From positions 62,001 to 126,000 of the forward strand of contig FMBT01000302.1 of assembly GCA_900095095.1 (NCBI GenBank): a DNA stretch of 64,000 nt, in the 5' to 3' direction. The notes under the pieces were generated by a model. It was not told where the DNA came from. It was given only the letters and a program-made list of their open reading frames with translations, and did no database searches. Positions 21,322 to 33,400 of the stretch are shown in pieces; the first letter of the stretch is position 1, and every line of letters begins with the position of its first letter. The stretch is from Fragilariopsis cylindrus CCMP1102 (taxonomy: Eukaryota; Bacillariophyta; Bacillariophyceae; Bacillariales; Bacillariaceae). The translations under genes were made by a program, and so were the position numbers.

Positions 21322-23943
21322 ATGAGATTTTCCTCTGCGTTAATTTCATTCCTTTCAAGCCTTTCGACGACTTCGGTCTCAATGGCTATGGAAGAACCCC
21401 ATGACTCTGTCCTACATGATGTAACAGCATCAATCCTTGAAGAATCAATCGAAGTCAAATACAAGAACAAGAAGTCCCATCTTGAACCATTAAAGATTCA
21501 AAATAGCATTGATGGTCGTCCAAACAAAGCAAATGATGTAGACCTTGCTGATGATAAAGATGATATCATGCAGAAGAAGGAAATTATTCATCATCTAGTA
21601 GACCATCAACAACATCAAGATGGAAAATCATTCGAGGAATGCAATACTTCTCCTACTACTACTGCTACTGCTGCTGCTACTGCTGCTGCTACTGCTGCTA
21701 CTGCTACTGCTACTTCTAATGATGATTCTTTAATGAGGAAGAAAATCTCTTTGGATGATGAAAGTACTAAGAAGATTGACTTTGGTCATCTAAATCGCGG
21801 AACCTGCTCTTCTCCTAATGATGCTTGTGTTCCTCAAAACAAAGCAATTGAAGGAAACGGTGCCTTTTTTGAACCAGAAGATGCATCCTATGCATCTAGT
21901 GGATATTGTGTTCCACTTTCTGTTCTAGAAGATCATCTAGTAGACCATCAACAACATCAAGATGGGAAATCATTAGAGGAATGCAATACTTCTCCTACTA
22001 CTACTGCTACTACTGCTACTGCTACTGCTACTGCTGCTGCTGCTGCTGTTACTTCTGAGAATGATTCTTTAATGAAGAGGAAAATCTCTTTGGATAAAGA
22101 AAGTATTGAGAAGATGGACTATGGTCATCTAAATCGTGGTACCTGCTCGTCCCCTAATGATGCTTGTGTTCCTCAACACAAAGCAATTGAAGGAAACAGT
22201 GCCTTTTCAGAACCAGAAGATGCATCCTATGCATCTAGTGGATATTGTGTTCCACTTTATGTTCTAGAAGGTATTAAATACAAGAATGGTGTTACTACTA
22301 CTATGTCCATCATTGATATGGAAAAATTCAATAAGGAGGAGGAAATGACTGATTCCTACTACCAAGACCACCCACAATATGACCACAATCACCGTCAACT
22401 TGATTCGTTGGATTGTACTTCTGAATGCTCTGGAGTACGTCCAGACATTTCAAATTATTTAGACGATCTTCCTGTAGAACCTGATCGTCCTGTAAAACCT
22501 GATGAACCTCTGGACGTTTTATCTTACATTAATAATGACGCTTCTTCCTTCCGAAATTTGATCTCGAATTGTTACAACGGTGATAATTGTCCACCAGATT
22601 ATGATGATATTGGTTGCTGGAATACAACAGGCATTACTGATATGACTCGTGCGTTTTTGGCCAGTTCTTTTAATGCTCCATTAGAGTGTTGGGATGTTGG
22701 AAAGGTTACATCAATGTATAGAATGTTTCAAGATACAACTTCCTTTAACCAACATATTGACTCATGGAATGTATCTCAGGTAGAAACTATTGATAATATG
22801 TTCCTTAGAGCAACTTCTTTCAACCAACCAATTGACTCATGGGATGTCTCTCAAGTAACAGGAATGCAATCTATGTTTAGATATACTTCTTTCGACCAAT
22901 CTATTGACTCATGGGATGTCTCTCAAGTAACATCAATGCAATCTATGTTTAGAGCAACTAATTTTAATCAATGTCTTTCCACATGGGCTGAAAAGACTTC
23001 TGATACTGTTAGTACTGCTAGTATGTTGGCAGCCACTGATTGTCCTAATGGTATAGGAAGTCCAAATAAAACCATTGGACCATGGTGTCAAAACTTTACA
23101 CAAGGATGCTTTGCTCCTAATTGTAAATCTAAATGCCCTGATCAACGTCTATACGTTTTATCTTACATTAATAATGATGCTTCTTCCTTCCGAAATTTGA
23201 TCTCGAATTGTTACAATGGTGATAATTGTCCATCAGATGATGATGATATTGGTTGCTGGAATACAACAGGCATTACTGATATGACTCGTGCGTTTTTGGC
23301 CAGTTCTTTTAATGCTCCATTAGAGTGTTGGGATGTTGGAAAGGTTACATCAATGTATGGAATGTTTCAAGATACAACTTCCTTCAACCAACATATTGAC
23401 TCATGGAACGTATCTCAGGTAGATTCTGATACTGGAATGGCTCGAATGTTCCAATATGCAACTTCTTTCAACCAACCTATTGACTCATGGGATGTCTCTC
23501 AGGTAAGGACTATGGCTGGAATGTTCTTTAGAGCATCTTCTTTCAACCAACCGGTTGACTCATGGGATGTCTCTCAGGTAGTTACTATGAGACTTATGTT
23601 TAGTAATGCATTTGATTTTAATCAATGTCTTTCCACATGGGCTGGAAAGACTTCTGATACTGTGAGTACAACTTATATGTTGTTTGCCACTGATTGTCCA
23701 AATGGTATAGGAAGTCCAAATGCAAACATTGGACCATGGTGTCAAAACTATACACAAGGATGCATTGCTCCTGGTTTCAAGCCATTGCGACAGCCATCTG
23801 ATCTCCCAAGCAACAAGCCAACTGATGTACCCACAAAGCCTCCAACGACTTCTCCCACAGATTCACCAACTACAAAGAGTCAAAAGAAAAAGAGTATCAA
23901 GAAAACAAAGAAACAAGTCAAAAAGAAATCCAAGAAAATGTGA
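21322..23943 (+). CDS. secreted surface protein with two BspA-like repeat blocks
   Basis: A single exon of 873 residues. The N-terminus MRFSSALISFLSSLSTTSVS is a signal peptide. Residues ~93-200 and ~203-313 are tandem copies (HQQHQDGKS, a Thr/Ala tract, NRGTCSSPNDACVPQ, DASYASSGYCVPL). Two long copies of a BspA-like domain (DUF285) follow, at about 396-605 and 610-815. Each starts VLSYINNDASSFRNLISNCY and carries MFQDTTSFNQ, IDSWNVSQV and SFNQPIDSWDVSQV units. A Pro/Thr-rich stalk (PSDLPSNKPTDVPTKPPTTS) and a Lys-rich tail end the protein. BspA-like repeats fold as leucine-rich-type solenoids and act in cell-surface contact. The stalk and Cys residues fit a wall or surface location. The specific ligand is unknown. 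Start chosen at the signal peptide. Confidence 0.88.
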   Translation: MRFSSALISFLSSLSTTSVSMAMEEPHDSVLHDVTASILEESIEVKYKNKKSHLEPLKIQNSIDGRPNKANDVDLADDKDDIMQKKEIIHHLVDHQQHQDGKSFEECNTSPTTTATAAATAAATAATATATSNDDSLMRKKISLDDESTKKIDFGHLNRGTCSSPNDACVPQNKAIEGNGAFFEPEDASYASSGYCVPLSVLEDHLVDHQQHQDGKSLEECNTSPTTTATTATATATAAAAAVTSENDSLMKRKISLDKESIEKMDYGHLNRGTCSSPNDACVPQHKAIEGNSAFSEPEDASYASSGYCVPLYVLEGIKYKNGVTTTMSIIDMEKFNKEEEMTDSYYQDHPQYDHNHRQLDSLDCTSECSGVRPDISNYLDDLPVEPDRPVKPDEPLDVLSYINNDASSFRNLISNCYNGDNCPPDYDDIGCWNTTGITDMTRAFLASSFNAPLECWDVGKVTSMYRMFQDTTSFNQHIDSWNVSQVETIDNMFLRATSFNQPIDSWDVSQVTGMQSMFRYTSFDQSIDSWDVSQVTSMQSMFRATNFNQCLSTWAEKTSDTVSTASMLAATDCPNGIGSPNKTIGPWCQNFTQGCFAPNCKSKCPDQRLYVLSYINNDASSFRNLISNCYNGDNCPSDDDDIGCWNTTGITDMTRAFLASSFNAPLECWDVGKVTSMYGMFQDTTSFNQHIDSWNVSQVDSDTGMARMFQYATSFNQPIDSWDVSQVRTMAGMFFRASSFNQPVDSWDVSQVVTMRLMFSNAFDFNQCLSTWAGKTSDTVSTTYMLFATDCPNGIGSPNANIGPWCQNYTQGCIAPGFKPLRQPSDLPSNKPTDVPTKPPTTSPTDSPTTKSQKKKSIKKTKKQVKKKSKKM

Positions 23944-24275
23944 TTTCTAGCAATGCATAATATATATGGTGAATCAATAACTAATGACAAGAAAGAAATG
24001 AAATATAAAGAGAAGAAGATCGCATTTCCTAACATCAACAACAAATCAAATTAACAAATGTATAAGAACAGAACAGAACAATACCAAAGAAGCATCAACA
24101 ATATTGATGTCATACGTGAAGAATTGGAAGTGGTACGTGTGGAAACAGAGAACTGCGAGACAATCTTGAGGAGAAAGGTACAACGCAACTTTTATTTATA
24201 TTTATATCTATGTTGTAGTAATTTACGAAACGTTTTTTTTAAATTTTAATTACTATTATTATTCATTTATCATCT
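23944..24275. other. intergenic, no feature seen
   Basis: This 330-bp stretch lies between two convergent genes and should contain both 3' ends. The open frame at 24058-24249 has no recognisable content. Confidence 0.4.
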
Positions 24276-26150
24276 CTATTTATTGTCTTCTGATATGTAG
24301 TGAAATAGTTGGTCTATAAGTTTCTTTGGAGACGGTTTTGACAATGATGATGATGATGATGATATCAATGACGACAGTATATCTTCGATATCAACAATCC
24401 CATCAACATTAGTAGCATCGACCTCCTTATTATTGTTAGCATGATAATTATGATAATGATCTAATATATGACGCATAATACGCATTATATCACGTTTTGA
24501 TCCACAACGTTGTGATGCAATAGCTAAACTTGGTTTATATATATTATATGTTTGATGATACCAATATGCTGGTATTACTATCATATCGCCTGGTTTTTGT
24601 ACACCACTCCATATTGTTACTTGTCCGACATCTTTATCTTCAGTAGTAGTAGTTGTTGTTGTTGCTATACCAGCTGGTATGTTCGGTTTTAGTATACTGA
24701 TATCGGCAGCTATGGCAGTAGTCCTTTCGTATTCTTTTTCGTCGTCGTCATCGTCAATATTATTGTCGTCATCATCGTCTTCATCATTTTCATCATTATA
24801 AGAATCATATAATGAATAATCACTTTGCCAACCTGCACTCAAGGTCGATGGTGATGAACCGTCATCTTTATTGTCGTCGTCATCATCATCATCATTGTCA
24901 TCCTCGTCCCAAGCAATAGAATCCAACCGATAGGAATTCAGTAATTCATCAATATGATTTACACCACTATTATTACTGATATTACTTTTATTGATGAAAC
25001 CATCATCATCATCATCATCATCATCGTCATCGTCATCCTGTTCAAGCTCAAGATCAAGTGATGCTGCACCTACAATATTGGATGGAACAATAAATCTCCA
25101 TGTTTTATATCCATCTAAACATAAATTAGTACCAGTCCATTCTAATGGATCACGATGTAATGTGGATGAGGAACCAACACCTGATAATATAATACAATCC
25201 GATGGACGTGCCATATTTGGAAAATAATTTAGAAACCAACAGGGATCTATAATATCAATATCATTTACAATTGTACTATCTACTTCTTCTTCTTCTTGAC
25301 GACTATCAGTAGTTGTTGTATCTTGAGTATCTTGATCTTTTCTTTTTCCTCTTTTACTACGTTGTTGAAATAATTGTTCACGGATATTTTCAAAACGTTT
25401 CTGAAGTGATAATTTTGATGATGCTGTGGAAGAAGAAGAAGAAGAAGAAGGTGTTGTCGATGATGATAACAATCCTTCACAAAAAGCCAATAACGAGTCG
25501 TTATGATTATGTTTTTCTTGATTTGATACAATTAATTTAATTGCTTCTAAGAATGTACAATAATACATATCAGTTGCAATTTCTGTTTCAGTTTCCTCCT
25601 CCTCCTCTGTTTCTGTTTCTGCAGCACTACTACTACCGGTAGTACGTTTTTGTTTTCTTTGTAATGTAATATCAATAGGACCATATTCATTAATTAATTC
25701 ATCCGTATATTCTTCACATTCATTTAATGATAATACATTTTCAATAATAACAGGTGTTTCATAATATTCGTATTCATCTTTAGTATTGCTACTGCTACTG
25801 CTATTACGACGATGACGATGACGATGACGATGACGACGAAAATAATGTCTATTCGGATCAAATTCGGATGCTTTTATTCTTGGTATTGATTGCAGTAAAT
25901 TATTATTATTTCTATTATTATAAGTAGTAGTAGTAGTATTTTGAAGTTCTGTTATGGTTGTGGTTGTATCGGTATCAAACATATTGGTAGCGGTAGTCCT
26001 ACTAATCCTACTTCTACTAAATGACGACGACGACGACGATGTCGAAAATGCATTCGTCGTAAATAACGTTGTACTACTGTTATTACTAGTCAAATTGACA
26101 AGCAATACCATTAGTAGAGGTAATAGATGATAAATATTAGTAGCAAACAT
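24276..26150 (-). CDS. JmjC/cupin-type 2-oxoglutarate oxygenase-like protein
   Basis: A single exon of 624 residues. The core is SSTLHRDPLEWTGTNLCLDG then YKTWRFIVPS, with HxD iron ligands near residue 331, and later PGDMIVIPAYWYHQTYN, with the distal His near 531. This order is that of JmjC/cupin-8 proteins, Fe(II) and 2-oxoglutarate enzymes that hydroxylate or demethylate proteins or RNA. The two halves of the fold are separated by ~120 residues of Asp-rich low-complexity sequence, so the barrel carries a long disordered loop. The N-terminus has a hydrophobic segment (LLPLLMVLLVNL) followed by TTNAFSTS. That could be a secretory or plastid-type presequence (an ASAFAP-like Phe); this is weak. 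Family good, substrate unknown. Confidence 0.8.
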   Translation of the reverse strand: MFATNIYHLLPLLMVLLVNLTSNNSSTTLFTTNAFSTSSSSSSFSRSRISRTTATNMFDTDTTTTITELQNTTTTTYNNRNNNNLLQSIPRIKASEFDPNRHYFRRHRHRHRHRRNSSSSSNTKDEYEYYETPVIIENVLSLNECEEYTDELINEYGPIDITLQRKQKRTTGSSSAAETETEEEEETETEIATDMYYCTFLEAIKLIVSNQEKHNHNDSLLAFCEGLLSSSTTPSSSSSSSTASSKLSLQKRFENIREQLFQQRSKRGKRKDQDTQDTTTTDSRQEEEEVDSTIVNDIDIIDPCWFLNYFPNMARPSDCIILSGVGSSSTLHRDPLEWTGTNLCLDGYKTWRFIVPSNIVGAASLDLELEQDDDDDDDDDDDDGFINKSNISNNSGVNHIDELLNSYRLDSIAWDEDDNDDDDDDDNKDDGSSPSTLSAGWQSDYSLYDSYNDENDEDDDDDNNIDDDDDEKEYERTTAIAADISILKPNIPAGIATTTTTTTEDKDVGQVTIWSGVQKPGDMIVIPAYWYHQTYNIYKPSLAIASQRCGSKRDIMRIMRHILDHYHNYHANNNKEVDATNVDGIVDIEDILSSLISSSSSSLSKPSPKKLIDQLFHYISEDNK

Positions 26151-26884
26151 CTTGAGAAGTCGTCGTTATTATCGTTACTGTGTATGTATCATGCAGTACA
26201 GTAGATTGTTTTATTATTTTGGTTTGACTAGTATCGTTTTTGAATTTTTCTTGTTTTTGGAAATTGTCCGTAATAATGGATGGTGTTTTGGAGTTGATAC
26301 GAAGTACTATTCAGATGTAGGACCTCCTATGTATGATGTGTATGTCATACGTAGTAGGTTTTCGGAAAATTCACTTAAGCCTAAAATAGGGGGTGTGATT
26401 GCCCCTTCTTCTTCCAATATATAAAATAAAATTGTATTACGCACATACCGGTTCATGCGATTGATGGATTGATTCTGCGTGCTTTGGATGGATGAGATCG
26501 CACTTGACATGATCAAAAAGAAATACTTAACAAATAACCCGGAAGTTTCGATTTTGATTCCCTCACGCGATTTAGAAAACTCATATTCGCAGTAAATCGT
26601 AGAATCGTGACCGTTTAACCCGTCTTGTAAATGCATACAGTATAATATATATATATGGGCTGGAATAAAAGGCACGATCAAAAAAGAGCAATACAGTACG
26701 TACACTTTTAAGCAACAACACAAAATTAATAAACACTCCAAATTCTTCTTTGAGTTGAAGTAACTACTGTAGAATAGAGACAACAAGACACAAACGAAAA
26801 CGATAAAGAACACAAGCGCAATAACACAAACGCAAACACAAGAACACAAAACACAAACATCAATCAATCAATCAACTATCAATC
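26151..26884. promoter_or_regulatory. divergent promoter region between the JmjC gene and the multipass membrane gene
   Basis: These 734 bp separate two genes transcribed away from each other and must hold both promoters. Just before the plus-strand ATG there is a C/A-rich leader of 'acacaaac' units (26790-26860). No defined site was identified. Confidence 0.45.
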
Positions 26885-29800
26885 ATGGTAACAACATCCA
26901 TGGCAATAAGTTGTATGTGGGCATGGATGATACCACATTTTTATATTGAATTTAGTGAATATCGCATAGCATTAGAGCGTGTTAATTCATCTGCGTCTGC
27001 ATCTGGCGTACGTCCAATTACTAATGAACGATTCGATGCTAATAAAGCAACAGTAGAGGGTGTATGTGCAGCAATAGTAATAATAATGGTAATCTATATT
27101 GGTTCATTTATTGGGGTTGGGATATTAACAAATCCAAATAATATTGACTACAATAACAACGACGACACACCCTTAACAAAAGCGGATGCAATTATTATTG
27201 GTATTGGTCGGATGTTAAGTGCCTGTTTATTAGCCTATTTTTCAATTGAATTACCAAGATGGTTAGGTGTGACATATTCCTCACAAAAACATGTCGAGTA
27301 TTATAAACAGGCATTAATTACTGTTACAGTTATAGATAAAGATGGTAATGAAGATGAAGATGACGAAGAAGTCATAGACGTAGAAGGCGTAGAAGGCGTA
27401 GACGTAGAAGAAGTACCACCGTCCATACCAGCGACAACAACAACAACAACAACAGATGAAGAAGCAACAACAACAGGACCGGTAACGGTTCCGGTACCAG
27501 TATTACCCTCTAACAAAAACAAGAATAATAAGAATAAAAAAAAGAAAACAATTATTGGTTTAAAAGAATTATCATTTCGTGTTTGTTGGTCATTCCTTGG
27601 ACATTTTTTTATTATGTATCCATTTTTAATCATGTATTTTTGTAATGTGAAAGTTGGTACTATTATTAATTCCACATTTAGTAAGTACATAAGTTTGCCT
27701 GCCTATCATTTCACATCACATTTCACACTCACACTCACACCATATTTCACACTCACCCACTTTCACTTCTTTCCTAAAAAAAAAAAAACAGTTGGAATAA
27801 CATTTGGTTTTGCAATTGTATACTTTGTTTGGTTCAGTCATACAAAATTAAATTATAAACAACGTACGTATCTTGCTATACTATTAAGTTTAATTATTGT
27901 ACTCAGTTCCGCAGCAGCATTTTCGGCTGGATGTTGGTATGTCAAAGAAGTATGGTACGGGTATGAAGAATATACCAATGAATATACGGTGTCAACATTT
28001 CTTGTTTGGACAGGAATTTTATGTTTCGCACATTTTGTCTATTATAAATTAACACAACGTAAATTAGTGGAAACTGCTGTTAAAATGGGTGTCACAACTG
28101 GTGATGGTGATATAGGTGAATATAATGGTAGTCGGAATAGGAATGTACGACGGAATTATAATTATAATGATACAGATAGTATTACATATACTGTTGGTGG
28201 TCGTTGCGTATACGTTTGCGGTGGTAGTGATAGTGGTGATCAACAAACAATAAAACGTGATGAGGTACAAAAAGTGAAAGGTGAATGGCGATATGGGCAA
28301 TCACATATATTTCAACCACCAAAAAGTATTAACTGTGTTGCAAATGAATTAGGGGGTGTGGTATCACCTAGAATTAAAAACAGATATGCGAAATTTAAAC
28401 AACAACGACAACAACAACATAGAAGACGAGGACAGAGACAACGAGGACAACGAGGATTATTGCGACGTAATAGTGGAGGAGCAGGACAACAACAGCAACA
28501 ACAAGAAGGAAGTATTTCGCTCGAAGATATCAATGATAGTAACGACAAAAATCTTGTATTATCACCTACGGTTTTGGATCTTGTTAATAGTCAAGCTATG
28601 TCATCGTCATCGCTACCGACATTATACCCCTTGAACAGCAGCAATGATAATGATGATGACAATGACAATGCCGTTTTTAATGGAGGAACAACAACAGCAA
28701 GGATGATTAATAGTAGTATTAGTAGATCTCGTATCAATACCGACGCAACATTCAGGACTGCAAGTACCACAGGAAGTAACAGTGACGCCGGCGTTGACGT
28801 TGACGTTGACGATACTGGCATTGATATTGATTTCGATCGCATCGATACCTGTGTTATTTCTTCTTCTTTGGGCGATGACAGTGAAGCAGATGAAGATAAT
28901 GAAGCAAATGCCAGTGCTAACGCTAATGCTAATGCTGCCACTAATACTGCTACTAATACTACTACAGAATCCCGCCATAATCGTATACTAGTAGATATGG
29001 TTGCTGGAATGGGCACACCATCACCACCATCACTATCACAAGCACAAGAACATTCCGCTACAACGATTGGTGCCAACAATGGCACCCTAGTGGACGCGAT
29101 TATTGACCTTGATGCTAGCGATAGAGAACCATACGACAATAATAGCGATGAGGATGATGATGATGATGATAACCTTTCGGTACCATCGGACGTCATCCAT
29201 CGTGAAGAAATAGAAAATCCAACTTTATGGTATATGATGAAAGCAAATTCATGTTGTAGAAGACGACGGTTTTATAATGCACCACCAAGAAAAGGATGTG
29301 ATCTATTCATAAATATATTTAAATGGACGATATATGCAGCAGCAGCATGGATGCATGTTGGATTTACAATAATTTGTATTGGTGCAACTCTACAACGAAA
29401 TACAGTCCGGGATGCATTAGATAATACATTTGAATTATTATATCCATCAAATTATGAAACAGGACCGATGTGTGCATGGAATAATACCAACAGGAGTAGT
29501 ACTAATGCAAATAATGCATATGCTGATATACTTACATTTGATTCGTTAGAGGATGTATACGACTCGGATTATTCGGTAATTCATTGTGGCGAATGTGGTG
29601 ACTGTTCAAATTGGAATGATTTAAGTTTACAATGGACAACACGGACGCATTTGGCAGAATTAGCTAAAGATTGGTAAGTTTTTTACTGTTTGACTATTTG
29701 TTTGTTTGATGATTGCTTTCATATCTCACAATATTACAAATAATACATCGCGTCTACTGTTTACTCTTCTTTATTCGCTTATTTCTAATCTTTTTGTTGT

Positions 29801-30199
29801 GCTGCGGCTTCTGTATCTCTTTCAATTGGTCGTAACAGTGGGAAAGAAACCTTATTTGGTGGTTCCTTTGAGGACGTACAAGACTGCAATGAAAATAAAA
29901 TAGGCTTCACCGAAGAGTGCTCTATGTGTTGGACGACTGATGAAATGTGCGCGAAGGATAACTGTTTCTTTATCTTTTTACAGTCTGTATTTACAAATCA
30001 AGTGAACAACTACAATGTCGGTCACGATGATATTACAACTGCAACTTGTGATGAGGCTCTTTGTGGTCCTGAATTCGTCCCTTGTTCGGGTGCTACCAGA
30101 CGACGAATGAATATCGAAAGCGATATCCCAAGACCTGCATCACAACAATGCAATGTAGTAAAAGAAGATTGGTCTGTAGTATTCAATCATCTCGAATAG
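26885..30199 (+). CDS. multipass membrane protein with Cys-rich C-terminal domain (three exons)
   Basis: Exons are 26885-27680, 27792-29673 and 29839-30199. The introns (GTAAGT...ACAG, 111 bp; GTAAGT...ACAG, 165 bp) join as STF-IGITFGFAIV and LAKDC-GKETLFGG, giving 1012 residues. Intron 1 also stays open in frame, so an unspliced frame exists. About seven membrane helices are seen: near residues 58-80, 105-125, 235-260, 265-285, 300-325, 345-365 and, after ~400 low-complexity residues, near 770-795. The exoplasmic C-terminal region is rich in Cys (HCGECGDCSNWND, EECSMCWTTDEMC, DEALCGPEFVPCSGATRRR), so several disulfides are likely. I have no named family; the Cys-rich tail looks strongly constrained. 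Transport or receptor roles are possible but not shown. Confidence 0.75.
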
Positions 30200-30409
30200 A
30201 ATACGTGCTTATTTTAAACCAATAGAATATGATGTGATAAGCCTGCTAGCTAGATAAGACCGTAATACAAAGGAAACCTGATATTCTAAATCAAGAAAGA
30301 ACAAGCTATTCATGTATCTATTATTAATATTATGTATTTATGTATATACAATTCCTTGGCACATGTTCTATCGATCCCGCTTATCTAATTTTGTTATAAG
30401 ATATCTATC

Positions 30410-33400
30410 TTACTCATCGTCTATACATTCGTAGTCGTCGTCATCGTCGTTGCAGTCACCTTCTTCAACCAGTTCGTATTCGTCGTCCTCGTCGTCCTCG
30501 TCAGTCGCGTTGTACATAATCCAATGAGGAGAATAGTCTTCCATCTCGTAATGGAAATTCACAACTTTATTATATCCTCGAGGGAAAAAGTCCTGGGCGA
30601 CCATTTCTAGATAGTCAAAATTATCCAAAAATTCTATTTGAAAATCGTTTACAAGCTTTGAATTTTCTTGGTTTACAAACATATTCACCTCGATACTCTC
30701 CAGTCCATTCCATTTTAACACGGCATTTCCTTCCGACCATATGGCGGTCAACAAAAGTCCATCCCCAATAACGGAACGTTCAAGAAAAAAGTCACCGCCG
30801 TCGGCAACTCCTATCTCTTGTAGTGTGGATTTAAATACTTGTTGCACTAGTGATGCATCTAGAAGATCGATGCCTTCAAGAAAGTCGGAACTTTCCATCG
30901 CAGTAATTACTTTTTCTGGTGGGAAACCTTCAAGATATTTTTCAAAGCCATCACTGTCATGATAACGTATCGATAATCCTGCTTCTGATTCTGATGTAAC
31001 CAAACCAGCATAATACAAATCAAGCTGTGTGTCCGGATCTCTCGTAGGAAGAAGTATCCAATCACCTACGCTGAACTCTGTATATTCGTTCGGCGAAAAC
31101 TTCCGTATAAGATCACGTCCTACAAGACCGTAATAACACTAGGAGTGTGATGGCTACCGTCTGGTAATTCATGCGGTATCATCTTGAGAGAATATTGACC
31201 ATGTACTATTTTTTCGACTTTGGCCTTATAACGAATGTCGACCCATACGTTACCACTATCTCGGGTTTCTCTAGAAGTAACCAATACGGTTTCGTTCACC
31301 GATAAAGGAGCTCGAGGTCGCCGCAATTCCATTTGCATCAGAGTTTGATACGCGACTGGTTTTTGATCAAACCACTGGTCTTGAGCGTGTGATCTGTAAA
31401 AATCACTATCTGATGGCCTTTGGAAAGAAATCAAATTGCAAAGGAATAGCACCAACTTCAACTTCCTTCGTTGTAAACAAAAGCCCAGCCCGGTCTCTGA
31501 TAGAAGAAAGGGCCTTCTTCAAGCGATTGTAAAATGTATGGATTCGGACGGAAAGGATGCACCATTCATCCCTGTGAGTTTCATTATATAATTCAATATC
31601 CGCTCGATGCAATGGATATGTTATAACCATCTCAGTCCGGAATCGATCTAACAGTACGTTCCTCCATTCCTCATCATGCTTCACAGGAGAAAGAACCACA
31701 TAGGATCTCTCAAGCAACCTTTCTTGATTCAGAGTTGAGTTAAAGACCTTATGAACAATAGATCCAAGATCGAATGGACATGAACGATCAATAATTATAC
31801 CATCCAACCTCTTATTATCTGCCACTACGGTATTGAGACGTTCTTGCACTATCGACTTGCAACCGGGCATGTCATCAAATGATTCGCAGGAATACACGGA
31901 ATGGAAAGACATACTGTTTGTTGAGTTGGAACTCGCGACAGCTTGTAGACTCGCACATTCCACATCTTCCTTCCCGCACAATATTGCGAAAACAGCTGTC
32001 GACGACGATGATGATGTTTTGCTCGGAAGCAGTCCTTTAGCCAACTCGGGAATGACAATAGATTGATCAGGTAATGATTGTTTACCATGATTACCGTGGG
32101 GAGTATCATCGCGATGATTGACCACCACCGGCAGCGCAATATCATCGTTGGTGTCATCGCCATCGTCGTCCCTCATCTCTACTACCACAAAATATTTTTC
32201 AGCAGTATCGAGTAGACCATTATTTGGACTTTGACGATTCTTTAATCCTGACATACCACCCGCTGCAACTCGAAATGATGATGTAGATCCATCCTTCAAA
32301 TTTCCACCCACACCATGAATCAATGCCTCCTTGATTGTTTCAGACTTGTCTGTGCTATCCCACATCATTAGGTCAAAGGCAATATAATTTGCATCAGGGT
32401 AGAGTAAAGCTTTGATATAACCCTCCTCAAATATAAAAACAGCAGTATTGTTATTATCAGTTTTTTTTTCGGAACTAGTAGAAGAATGATCCGGTTGAAG
32501 AAGACGAAGACCATTCGCATTAATGACATCCATGATTCTTTTTTTAATTCCGGCCATATTATTTTCTAACGGCAGGTTTATATTTTCTGCTTCGACGATA
32601 TATAATAAACCAGCTAGCGGTGCTTTCTTTGAATCGGTTGGTGGTGGTGATGTTTGTATCTTCTTGCAGTTGACGTCTGCACCTGAACGGACTTCTTGCT
32701 CACCCATACTAGTACTACTACTACTACTATCATGTGCAGTAGGAGTAGCAGTAGGGGTAGGAGTAGATACAGTACTACGTGTACTACTAGTACTCGAAGA
32801 ATCACGATACCTCGACCAACCTTCAAAATCACTTTCATTGTAATGACGAACAAGTGTTTCAACACCATGATCATAACGATCAGCTGAAAAAAAATCAACT
32901 GAATTACTACCAACTGTTACAGACTGTTCACATAAACGTGGTATATCCCAATAGTCATATTCAACATGACGTTTAAATAATGTTCTTGAATGGTCAGAAC
33001 GTTTTGGCTGATCTTCATTCCGTGATAATACACCACCATCTTTCTTTATTAGTAATGGTCCAATATCAATTAAATTAAGTCCAGCAACAACTGGTATACT
33101 ATCAGCAACATTTGATAACAAATCCATTAAAACAAGATCAAAGGAACCAAAATATTCTTTAGGTATGACCTTTAATGATTTGGATGCATCACCGTACCAC
33201 CATTGGCTATATAATATAAGAAGGAGAGAGGGGGGGAATAAGGGGATGGGGTATAATATGAGTATTAGGATATGGAAGAATAATATCGGACGACGCGACA
33301 ATGTCCGACCACATAGAACTTGGTGATTCCAATCATAATATGAGTTTCGAAGAGGTTTGCGCGGTTTGACGCGATTTGATAGGAATTCTGGTATGAAGCA

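Noticed and set aside
26307-26867. 186-residue minus-strand Cys/Val-rich frame in the divergent promoter
   Set aside because: It reads a C/A-rich leader in reverse, has no domain, and overlaps the promoter of the plus-strand gene.
28591-29196. 201-residue minus-strand frame with Leu/Ser-rich sequence
   Set aside because: Shadow of the low-complexity acidic region of the membrane protein, with no independent motif.
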